Shown here piece after piece: positions 1 through 6,957 of a stretch of 64,000 bases of DNA. The notes below the pieces were generated by a model. It saw only the letters and a list, made by a program, of their open reading frames with translations. It did not search any database and was not told the origin of the DNA. Made by a program: the position numbers and the translations under genes. Numbering within the stretch: the stretch's first letter is position 1; each line of letters begins with the position of its first letter. This DNA is from Thermanaerovibrio acidaminovorans DSM 6589 (GTDB taxonomy: Bacteria > Synergistota > Synergistia > Synergistales > Synergistaceae). The stretch is taken from NCBI RefSeq assembly GCF_000024905.1, contig NC_013522.1, positions 744,001 to 808,000 of the forward strand, in the 5' to 3' direction.

Positions 1-247
1 CCTGCCCACGCATTCCCGATACCCCTAGGATTCGCCATATGTTAAGTTGTACCGCGATATCTATTAGAACCGAGGAAAGTATGGCAAACCCGAAAGCTGA
101 CTTAAGCTTTTCTGTGAATACTGCTGTTTGAGTTAGAAATCCTGGGCCTATAGCGGATGTGGCCATGAGGAAAGCTGCTCCTAATAACACGCTACCGCTA
201 AGCCCTAGGTAACCCCCTCTTACCTTGTTTGCTTCTTTTCCGCGCAT
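1..247 (-). CDS. NRAMP-family divalent metal transporter, N-terminal part (cut by window edge)
   Basis: The reverse strand reads 82 codons from an ATG at 247 to the window edge without a stop. Residues 15-45 form a hydrophobic segment with the motif GPGFLTQTAVFT (about residues 34-45), which resembles the first conserved helix of NRAMP-type Mn/Fe permeases. A second hydrophobic segment follows at about residues 52-68. A strong Shine-Dalgarno (AGGAGG, 258-263 on the plus strand as CCTCCT) lies 10 nt before the ATG, and a good sigma-70 promoter sits upstream. This gene looks intact, unlike its upstream neighbours. The likely role is proton-coupled import of divalent metal across the inner membrane; the substrate is inferred from the family only. 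Confidence 0.7.
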   Translation of the reverse strand, partial: MRGKEANKVRGGYLGLSGSVLLGAAFLMATSAIGPGFLTQTAVFTEKLKSAFGFAILSSVLIDIAVQLNIWRILGVSGMRGQ

Positions 248-285
248 TTCAGAACCACCTCCTGAGTTGGTATCTCTTGGAGTGT

Positions 286-314
286 ACTATATGCAGAAAT
301 GCCGTAGCGGTCAA
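286..314 (-). promoter_or_regulatory. Sigma-70 promoter of the NRAMP-type gene
   Basis: On the minus strand TTGACC (309-314) and TATAGT (286-291) are separated by exactly 17 nt. The start codon at 247 follows about 38 nt downstream. The promoter lies just beyond the degraded 3' end of the rpoN remnant, so this gene can be expressed alone. Confidence 0.6.
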
Positions 315-379
315 GCAAGAAGGTTATCAAATGTTACAAGGATTTCACTTTGGAGTTTTGCAAGGGCGCGAAGTATCGT

Positions 380-1560
380 GCGATATCCGCTCAGGGGGTG
401 CGGAAACTCATCGCCGCTTTCGATGGTGAGGCACGGTTCGACGAGGTGCTCCAATTCTTAATGAGATATGAAGGTCAGATTTGCCATCAGCTCTTTGATG
501 AGCTATTGTTATCTTTAGTTTATGAGCCGAAGTGCCACTCCTGGATCTGAGTGGTCTTGATAATAGATTTTAAGTCTAATGGTCTAATGGTCCCAATGCG
601 GGTTATTGTGTACGTGCTGTTAGTACATCTAGAGATGGTTGATGTGGCAAGTCCGATAACCTTGGCTATCTCGGAAGCGGTCTGGGGCTCTAAATATTCC
701 TGATCACCGCTAAGGAAGGCTATCTGTCTACTAGATATCAATAGTCCGATCAGGGCCAAGACCCGGCGTCGGCCTAAGAGCTTGCTTATAAGATCTTTTA
801 CCAACCCTTTGGGATTTTCAGGGTTGTTTAAACTTATGGATTGTATGTTTTCCTTGAATACCTTTAATGATACACCTGCTCCCATTGGCATCATTGACAA
901 TTCATGACTTAAGAGAGGGGCTTTTATGCCTAGAGGGCTTGGGTCTAGGTGCCTGAGTTGAGCTATGGCGAGTCTCACGCGATCTTCTCCCCACCCTGTT
1001 GCCCCGGTTAGTCGCCTCATGTCCATACTCTCCAGTTCATTGTGGAAACGTGTTAACAAAATGGCTCCATCTGATTCCTCCATGGAAAGCCGTCTAAGTT
1101 AGATAATTAGACAGTCCCTTAGTGCGAAGGTGCCTGGCGGATCCACCAGATCCTGTATCCTCACTCGATGAGTCCAGAAATGTGGGCAAATCCAGTCCCA
1201 TGTAGCTTGCGCAGACCTCCAGTGGGGAGTCAAGTTAGTCCCGTTGTCCAATTAGACTCAGCCATAACCTAGGCGATGTTCCTGCTGGGAGATCGGTCAT
1301 GATGCTAATCTGAAACTCCAAGTTGGAGAGCTCGTCAAGGTAACTCGGCATATCCTCAATATCGGCTTCTGTGCAAAGTATCCCAGATGGCTTGCGCATT
1401 GAAATGTTAGGCATCTTAGCAACGCTTCTTGAATTGCCTCCGCCAGTTGATCTGGGGAAATGGTTAGCCAGTTCCAGTTTCCTTGGGCCCATACGTAGGA
1501 CCTCAGTGCGAGCTCGTTTTTGTTGACTTCTTTTAGTAGGTTTATCTCAATAGATCTCAT
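380..1560 (-). pseudogene. rpoN: Degenerate rpoN (RNA polymerase sigma-54 factor)
   Basis: Fragments in different reverse frames line up in the order expected for sigma-54. From the ATG at 1560, residues 32-48 read LTISPDQLAEAIQEALL, like the glutamine-rich region I that contacts activators. Near 1107-1160 another frame reads IQDLVDPPGTFALRDCL, like the core-binding domain. The longest open piece (520-1083, 187 codons) holds an LDPSPLG segment near 930-990 and an HTH-like ASEIAKVIGLATSTISR near 628-678. IKELMAN appears near 479-500 in a third frame, and an RpoN-box-like RRTVPHHRK near 418-443. At least three frameshifts and internal stops break it. The total span fits a normal rpoN. It begins just inside the end of the sigma-54 activator remnant. 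Recognition rests on motif memory; no alignment was run. Confidence 0.72.
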
Positions 1561-1740
1561 GCCTTTGTAGTCTCCTTAGGAGAATGAATCTGGATATGCC
1601 CAGCATTTTTGCTGCTTGGATTTTGTTGCCTCCACAAGCCTCGAGGGCCTCCGCTATCCATTCCCTTTCTTTTATGGATAGCCTTTGAGCGAGGGATATT
1701 CCGCAGGTAGAGTCTTCCTTCGCGGATTACAACATATCTT
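1547..1740 (-). pseudogene. Remnant of a sigma-54-dependent activator: C-terminal Fis-type HTH
   Basis: A reverse-strand open stretch from just after a TAA at 1727-1729 to a TGA at 1547-1549 encodes a typical Fis/NtrC-type DNA-binding tail. Its core reads IAEALEACGGNKIQAAKMLG and continues ISRFILLRRLQRH. The conserved GNK, AAKMLGISR and terminal basic helix are clear. The upstream reading frame is broken by the stop, and no AAA+ domain with a GAFTGA motif can be followed upstream, so the rest has been lost or scrambled. The stop overlaps the presumed rpoN start, which suggests the two were once one operon. Confidence 0.7.
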
Positions 1741-1772
1741 CCGGAAGATCCTTCAAAAAAAGTTGGATAATG

Positions 1773-1790
1773 AATTCTCGGTCGAGAATT
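1773..1790. repeat. Perfect 18-bp palindrome
   Basis: AATTCTCG-GT-CGAGAATT has two perfect 8-bp arms around a 2-nt centre. It lies in the AT-rich stretch upstream of the activator remnant. It could be an old operator or a scar; nothing in the sequence decides between these. Confidence 0.45.
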
Positions 1791-2380
1791 TATGATGATT
1801 ACTGTTGTAACAAGTATTATAGCTAAATTGCATTAAAACCGGAGACTTATTGGTTGATATAATGTACTTTGGTAGCTTTTTTATATTAAAATGACAAATA
1901 TTTTCGGGATTGTGTTTGATAGAATGGAAATAGATAGTATAGATAGGGAAATATATATTATACTTATGAATGTGAGCGATATTGATAACATAAACATGGT
2001 ATCTTTCTATTTTATATAAGCCAGGAGTTTTGAAATGTACTGAGGGTTGGCAACTACACCAAGTCCCCAAGTTAGTTTAGATGTAATGCCGGATATGTAG
2101 TCGTTTGCGGAAGACCACGTAGTCAGCTTCGAAGGAGGGGTTACATATATCCGTTCTAAGTTTATGAGAATATAATATAGGTCACCGGAAGAATTCAGTT
2201 CTACAAATACGGTGCCAGATGTGATCGTAATAAGGTCGATCATGTAGCTCTTGGCGATTGAGCTCTGTTCGTCAAATTTAGTATACAAAACAAATAGATA
2301 AATCAGTAAATTTTAGGTCAGAACGTATTTAATCTCTAGCATTGTGGATGCTACAATGCGAAAGGCCTTAAATCGAATGG
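1791..2380. other. AT-rich intergenic stretch, no convincing gene
   Basis: This stretch is much more AT-rich than the rest of the window. It contains a 93-codon reverse frame (2007-2288, TTG start) and a 42-codon forward frame (about 1891-2019). Neither shows a recognisable motif, and neither has the codon use of neighbouring real genes (AGG and AUA with G/C-ending codons). I read it as decayed DNA, possibly the lost body of the sigma-54 activator. Confidence 0.4.
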
Positions 2381-2389
2381 CTATGTATG

Positions 2390-2410
2390 GGATATAGGAT
2401 ATAGGATATA
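2390..2410. repeat. Three tandem copies of GGATATA
   Basis: Three perfect, adjacent 7-bp copies of GGATATA lie at the degraded 3' end of the symporter remnant. This is a short tandem repeat of the kind that arises by slippage in non-coding DNA. Confidence 0.6.
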
Positions 2411-2792
2411 GAATACAACCATGACGCCCCCTAGAATCGGCTTTAACGGGGGATCGCCGTGTTCCTTGATGATCAGTTTCGGCGAGGTTATGCTCCTTTG
2501 CTTTCTTGGTCTCATCAAGATGAGCGGATGGGAGCTAAACCTAGGAGCCATCCATTGACCGATCCGGCAAATGCTATGGTGCCATCGTTTGCCATCCAGG
2601 TGATAAGGCCTATGATGGATGCAGGCTGAGCCAGGTGGCACAGAAGGTTGACACACTGAACGATAAACATAGTTTTCTTCTTCCCAGGTAGAAATCCTTT
2701 AGGCTGTCCTTCCATAGTAACGTGTCACCGGTTATAAGGATAGCCAGGGTGCACCCCCCAAGGGCGATCAGGTTCAATGCTAACGGTGGCAT
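2393..2792 (-). pseudogene. Remnant of a sodium:solute symporter (SSS family)
   Basis: From an ATG at 2792 the reverse strand encodes a hydrophobic helix and then LKDFYLGRRKLCLSFSVST, the pattern found at the N terminus of SSS permeases (first helix, then a DFxLxGR segment and the second helix). That frame stops at 2610. A second frame then continues with QPASIIGLITWMANDGTIAF and a GSVNGWLLGL helix, which matches the next part of the same family. The two pieces therefore belong to one gene broken by a frameshift near 2640-2690. The remaining family length of about 400 residues is missing. The substrate cannot be told. Confidence 0.5.
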
Positions 2793-2829
2793 CTATTGCT
2801 GTTCCTTTTCTTGCGTGCAACCGACATGC

Positions 2830-2858
2830 TTGCTATTCAAGGGAAATATATTTAATAT
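2830..2858 (+). promoter_or_regulatory. Possible promoter upstream of degP
   Basis: TTGCTA (2830-2835) and TAATAT (2853-2858) are 17 nt apart. The region is AT-rich, so a chance match is possible, and the implied 5' leader of about 140 nt is long. Confidence 0.3.
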
Positions 2859-3004
2859 TAATAAAAACCGATATCGATCGTTAGGCTCGGTAGTCAAACA
2901 GATCACCCTGTAAGCGTAAGTTCCTCTGTTAAGTAGAATTGACGATGTCAACATTCGTCAAACATAATAGCATTTGGGCCACGAGAGGAGAACTGCAAGG
3001 GGGG

Positions 3005-4513
3005 ATGATGATGAGGTTTCTAGACTCGATTTCAAAGAAGGGGGCCTACCGGCTGGTGGCCTTGCTGACGGGCTTGGCCATGTTGACCTTGGGGGGAATG
3101 GGGGGCGGCTATCTTTACTCCCGGTTGAACGACGAGTCCAAGCCCCCCGTGGGCGTTTCGGTGGCGTCCGCCGATGCCCCATCGGGGGACGTTTACACTG
3201 GTAACCCCATAGTGCCTCTGGTCAAGAAGGCATCCCCCTCGGTGGTCAACATAGACACCGAGAGGATGGTTCGCCAGTCCTTCAGCCCCTTCCCGGACGA
3301 ACTCATGAACGACCCGTTCTTCAACCAGTTCTTCGGCGAGCACTTCCGCCAGTTCACCCGGGTGGTGCCCATGAGGGGGAAGGGGTCCGGGTTCCTGGTG
3401 TCCACCGATGGCTACATCCTGACCAACAACCACGTGGTGGAGGGGGCGGACAAGATAACCGTCACCATGCTGGATGGACGCCAGCTGCAGGCCAAGCTGA
3501 TAGGCCGGGATCCCACCTTCGACCTGGCGGTCATAAAGGTGGAGGGGAAGAACCTTTCGGCCCTCAAGATGGGAGACTCCGATAAGGCGGAGGTGGGGGA
3601 GTGGGTTGTGGCCATAGGGAACCCCCTGGGCCTCGAGCACAGCGTCACCGTTGGGGTCATATCAGCCAAGAACCGAACGATCCAGGCGGAGAACGTTAAC
3701 TTCCAGGGGTTCATCCAGACCGACGCGGCCATAAACCCCGGCAACAGCGGAGGTCCCCTGATCAACCTCAAGGGGGAGGTCATAGGCATAAACACCGCCA
3801 TAGTCCCATACGCCCAGGGAATAGGCTTCGCGGTCCCGATAAACATGGCCAAGCAGGTCCTGGATGACCTCATAAGGCACGGGGAGGTCAAGCGGGGCTG
3901 GCTAGGTGTGTTTGCCCAGCCCAATAATCCCGCCTTCGCTAAGGCCTACGGGGTGCCCACCAGCGAGGGGGCCATCGTGGCCAGCGTTAGGGACGGATCC
4001 CCTGCCCAGGCGGCGGGGCTTCAGAGGGGAGATGTGATAGTGTCGGTGGGGGGCAAGAAGATCTCCGACGACAGGTCCCTCACCTTCGTGGTCCGGTCCT
4101 TCACCGCCGGTACCAAGGTCAAGGTGGAGTTCTACCGCAGGAACCGGAAGATGGAGACCGAGGTGGTACTTGGGGACACATCCCTAGCAAGGGCGGCCAA
4201 CCCAAGGCCTTCCGTCCCCGCTGCGGGGCTCAGGTCCATCAAGGTCTTGGGGGCCAAGGTGGAGCCCCTCTCCGATCAACTGAGATCCCAGATAAGGGCC
4301 CCGAAGGATCTGGATGGGGTGGTGGTCTCCTCCGTTGACCGCGGATCCGTGGCCCAGTCCATGGGGCTCCGGCGGTTCGACGTGATCATGGAATTCAACG
4401 GGCGAAAGGTTACCCGCCTGGAGGACCTGGCGGCGGTCGCCCGGGGAAAGCTGTCAACCGTGGCGGTATTTGTTTGGCGGGAGGGCAACACCGTCTACCT
4501 GTCCGCGGGTTAA
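3005..4513 (+). CDS. degP: DegP/HtrA-type serine protease
   Basis: A 502-residue envelope protease and chaperone. Residues about 12-37 form one hydrophobic signal anchor. The trypsin-like domain shows the triad H143 (TNNHVV), D173 (FDLAVIKV) and S248 (NPGNSGGP). Two PDZ domains follow, at about residues 310-395 and 415-500, as in DegP/DegQ. I chose the ATG at 3005, the first of three adjacent ATG codons, because the hydrophobic anchor starts a few residues later; an in-frame ATG at 2939 would add an atypical extension. The gene degrades damaged proteins outside the inner membrane. It converges on a two-component system that may respond to the same stress. Confidence 0.93.
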   Translation: MMMRFLDSISKKGAYRLVALLTGLAMLTLGGMGGGYLYSRLNDESKPPVGVSVASADAPSGDVYTGNPIVPLVKKASPSVVNIDTERMVRQSFSPFPDELMNDPFFNQFFGEHFRQFTRVVPMRGKGSGFLVSTDGYILTNNHVVEGADKITVTMLDGRQLQAKLIGRDPTFDLAVIKVEGKNLSALKMGDSDKAEVGEWVVAIGNPLGLEHSVTVGVISAKNRTIQAENVNFQGFIQTDAAINPGNSGGPLINLKGEVIGINTAIVPYAQGIGFAVPINMAKQVLDDLIRHGEVKRGWLGVFAQPNNPAFAKAYGVPTSEGAIVASVRDGSPAQAAGLQRGDVIVSVGGKKISDDRSLTFVVRSFTAGTKVKVEFYRRNRKMETEVVLGDTSLARAANPRPSVPAAGLRSIKVLGAKVEPLSDQLRSQIRAPKDLDGVVVSSVDRGSVAQSMGLRRFDVIMEFNGRKVTRLEDLAAVARGKLSTVAVFVWREGNTVYLSAG

Positions 4514-4520
4514 GCGAGAA

Positions 4521-4554
4521 GGGAGGCGAGGGATATCCCCTGCCTCCCCTTTTT
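4521..4554. terminator. Terminator between convergent degP and the sensor kinase
   Basis: GGGAGGCGAGGG pairs with CCCCTGCCTCCC across a short AT loop and is followed by TTTTT on the plus strand. It lies between the two convergent stop codons and probably serves the plus-strand gene. Confidence 0.75.
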
Positions 4555-4557
4555 CCC

Positions 4558-5661
4558 CTAGTCCCCCTCCTTGAGGGGCATGCTGAAGGTGAAGGTGCTT
4601 CCCATCCCATCGGTGGACCTCACCGATATGTGCCCCCCGTGAAGCCGTGCGATCCGCTGGGCCATGGAGAGCCCCAGGCCATAACCCTCGCTTGACCTGG
4701 AGGCCTCCTTCCTCCAGAAGGGCTGAAAACACTTGACTGCCGTCCCCGGGTCCATGCCCATCCCATAGTCCTTCACCGAGATGACCCCAAGCCCCCCCTT
4801 GTCATCCCGTCGGACGGTCATCTCGATCAGGGACCCGTTGGGGCTGTACTTGGACGCGTTGTCCAATATAGCCCGGCACATCTGAACCAGCATGTCCTCA
4901 TCCCCAAGGACCGGCGCCTCCTCGGTGACCAGCTTTACCCTCTGCCCCTTGGCCCGGATCTGATCCTTGAGGGATGACAGGGCCTCCTCAGCAACGATGG
5001 AGAGGTCCGTCATCCCCAGGTCCAGCTCCTTCATGCCCTCCAGCCGGGACAGCTCCAGGATCCCCTTGGTGAGCCGCTCCAGGGAGCAGACCTGCCTCAG
5101 CACGTCCTCCAGCTTCTCCTTGTAATAGGGGCCGCTTCGCTCCTTCATCAGGGCCAGCTCGATTCTCCCCTTGATTATGGAGAGGGGGGTTCGGATCTCG
5201 TGTCCCGCGTCGGACAGGAACTGGCTGTTGAGGTTTACCCCCTTGTCCCGGGCCAGGATGGAGTAGCTCCCAAGAAGCTCGGCTATCTGCTCCTCGTAGG
5301 TGCCGTCGAACCCCTCCGTGGGGGACCTCTTCCCCTCCCCAACGTCCTTCAGGGCCCAGAAGAGCCTCCTCAACCTGCGCTCGTAGGATAGCTCGTCAAG
5401 GATGGAGAGGATGAAGACGAAGGGTAGGGCCCCCATTAGCGCCACCAGGATGGACCTGGCTATGCCCGGCTGGGAGAAGCTGAAGACCACGACCCTGTCC
5501 AGCGATACCGACTCGGTCTCCCTCTGCCAGAGGATGGAGGCCAGTATCAGCAACATGAGGGAGAAACCCATGAGTAGCGCCTCGCCTATCAGGGTCTTCA
5601 GCAGGGCGGACCTAAGCTGTTTGGGTGACAGGATGCCGAACAAGGGATCCTTGATCTTCAT
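4558..5661 (-). CDS. Sensor histidine kinase (two-component system)
   Basis: A 367-residue membrane kinase. Two hydrophobic helices at about residues 22-45 and 68-88 flank a short extracytoplasmic loop of only about 25 residues, so it may sense the membrane itself or a partner. The phosphoacceptor H box is FLSDAGHEIRTPLS with H154. The N box is DNASKYS with N268. The G boxes (DYGMGM and a GYGLGLS motif) form the ATP lid. It is the second gene of an operon, 24 nt after its response regulator. The signal is unknown; the convergent htrA-type protease suggests envelope stress, as in CssRS of Bacillus, but that is inference. Confidence 0.9.
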   Translation of the reverse strand: MKIKDPLFGILSPKQLRSALLKTLIGEALLMGFSLMLLILASILWQRETESVSLDRVVVFSFSQPGIARSILVALMGALPFVFILSILDELSYERRLRRLFWALKDVGEGKRSPTEGFDGTYEEQIAELLGSYSILARDKGVNLNSQFLSDAGHEIRTPLSIIKGRIELALMKERSGPYYKEKLEDVLRQVCSLERLTKGILELSRLEGMKELDLGMTDLSIVAEEALSSLKDQIRAKGQRVKLVTEEAPVLGDEDMLVQMCRAILDNASKYSPNGSLIEMTVRRDDKGGLGVISVKDYGMGMDPGTAVKCFQPFWRKEASRSSEGYGLGLSMAQRIARLHGGHISVRSTDGMGSTFTFSMPLKEGD

Positions 5662-5685
5662 GGTCTGAAGGATCGACTTCCTCGC

Positions 5686-6366
5686 TTACTCCCCTTCGGG
5701 ATTCGCCACCTTGTAGCCCACTCCCCTGACGGTGACCACCATCATGTCCAGGTTGAATGGACGAAGCTTGTCCCTCAGGTACTTTATGTGGACGTCCACC
5801 ACGTTGCTGGTCCCGTCGTACTCCTTCTGCCACACCTGGGCTATTATCTTGTCCCGGCTGAACACCTGGTTCTCATAGCGCATGAGAAGCTCCAGGATGT
5901 CGAACTCCCGCCGCCTCAAGGGAACCTTGATGTCCCCAACCCGGCACTCCCGGGCCACCGGATCCAGGGTCAGGGGCCCGCACTTGAGGATGGACCTCCG
6001 CTGATCCCCGCTTCGCCTCATGAGGGCGTTGACCCGAGCCATCAGTTCCTTGAAGTCGAAGGGCTTGGTCAGGTAGTCGTCCGCCCCCTGCTCCAGCCCG
6101 TGAACCCGATCCTCCACCGAGTCCTTGGCGGTGAGCATGATGACCGGAACGTCGTGCCCCTCGTCCCTGACCTGATCCATCACCTCGAAGCCGTCCATCT
6201 CGGGGAGCATGATGTCCAGGATCACGCAGTCGTATTTCCCGGACCTTATGAGGTCAAGGCCGTTCCTGCCGTCGCCGGCGGTGTCAACCTCGTGCCCCAG
6301 CTCCTCAAAACCCTCCCGGAGCAGTTGACAGAGATCCTCGTTGTCCTCGATGATCAGAAGCCTCAT
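5686..6366 (-). CDS. OmpR/PhoB-family response regulator
   Basis: A 226-residue DNA-binding regulator. The receiver domain (about residues 1-115) has the acidic pair at E7-D8, the phosphorylated D51 in VILDIMLP, and the LTAKDS motif carrying the conserved Thr/Lys. The C-terminal winged helix (about 128-224) has the OmpR-type RRREFDILELL and DVHIKYLRDKL segments. It is transcribed first, with the partner kinase 24 nt downstream. A TATAAT sits 43 nt upstream of its start. Confidence 0.92.
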   Translation of the reverse strand: MRLLIIEDNEDLCQLLREGFEELGHEVDTAGDGRNGLDLIRSGKYDCVILDIMLPEMDGFEVMDQVRDEGHDVPVIMLTAKDSVEDRVHGLEQGADDYLTKPFDFKELMARVNALMRRSGDQRRSILKCGPLTLDPVARECRVGDIKVPLRRREFDILELLMRYENQVFSRDKIIAQVWQKEYDGTSNVVDVHIKYLRDKLRPFNLDMMVVTVRGVGYKVANPEGE

Positions 6367-6408
6367 CCTACGCTATACCTCCCGTTGGCCCTGAAGCCAC
6401 TAGGTTTA

Positions 6409-6414
6409 ATTATA
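6409..6414 (-). promoter_or_regulatory. Probable -10 element for the two-component operon
   Basis: A perfect TATAAT on the minus strand lies 43 nt upstream of the response-regulator start. No good -35 hexamer is visible at 16-18 nt, so activation by a regulator is possible. Confidence 0.4.
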
Positions 6415-6489
6415 CCTTGTTCATTAAGTTAACACATGGGTGCCGAGTTTGTCGAGCCCTCAAATTAACTTAGGTCCCAGGGGAAGCGG

Positions 6490-6518
6490 TTGATAAGTTG
6501 GGATTAGGTGTATATACT
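6490..6518 (+). promoter_or_regulatory. rpsO promoter
   Basis: TTGATA (6490-6495) and TATACT (6513-6518) are 17 nt apart, a near-consensus sigma-70 promoter. It gives a leader of about 67 nt before rpsO. Confidence 0.7.
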
Positions 6519-6591
6519 ACTGATGCCCTCTACGCGGACATGGGGTGCCCATGCCTGGGTTTAGGGACATCAAAGCAAGGAGAGGATAGGT

Positions 6592-6858
6592 TTGATATCC
6601 AAGGAGGCAAAGCAGCGTATCATCGAGGAGTTCAAGGTCCACGGGGCCGACACCGGATCCCCGGAGGTCCAGGTGGCCATACTGACCCACCGCATAAGGG
6701 AGCTCACAGAGCACATGAGGGAGCATCCGAAGGACTTCCACTCCCGGCGGGGCCTTCTCGCCATGGTGGGCAAGAGGCGCAAGCTCCTGGCCTACCTCAA
6801 GGAGAAGGACTTTGGCCGCTACAAGAACCTGGTCCAGCGTCTCGGGCTCCGGCACTGA
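6592..6858 (+). CDS. rpsO: 30S ribosomal protein S15
   Basis: An 88-residue protein, the normal length for S15, which binds the central domain of 16S rRNA early in small-subunit assembly. The family signature is plain: [16 protein letters not shown] near residues 20-35 and [15 protein letters not shown] in the C-terminal half. The start is a TTG preceded by AAGGAG 9 nt upstream, and no ATG gives the full N terminus. It is followed by a strong terminator and then pnp, the classic rpsO-pnp neighbourhood. Confidence 0.97.
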   Translation: MISKEAKQRIIEEFKVHGADTGSPEVQVAILTHRIRELTEHMREHPKDFHSRRGLLAMVGKRRKLLAYLKEKDFGRYKNLVQRLGLRH

Positions 6859-6872
6859 TCGGTTCTCTCATG

Positions 6873-6908
6873 GGGCGAGGCCACTCTGTGGCCTCGCCCT
6901 TTTTTTTG
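6873..6908 (+). terminator. rpsO terminator
   Basis: GGGCGAGGCCAC and GTGGCCTCGCCC form a 12-bp stem with a tight 3-nt loop, followed by a run of eight T. Confidence 0.9.
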
Positions 6909-6957
6909 TGCTATGCTTAACCGTCATAGATGAAAGGGAAGATAGGGAGGATTATGA

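Noticed and set aside
520-1083. 187-codon reverse frame as an intact gene
   Set aside because: It is the longest single-frame piece of the rpoN remnant. The N-terminal part and the RpoN box lie in other frames on both sides.
2007-2288. 93-codon reverse frame as a gene
   Set aside because: No ribosome-binding site, no known motif, AT-rich codon use unlike the real genes, and it stands inside a decayed region.
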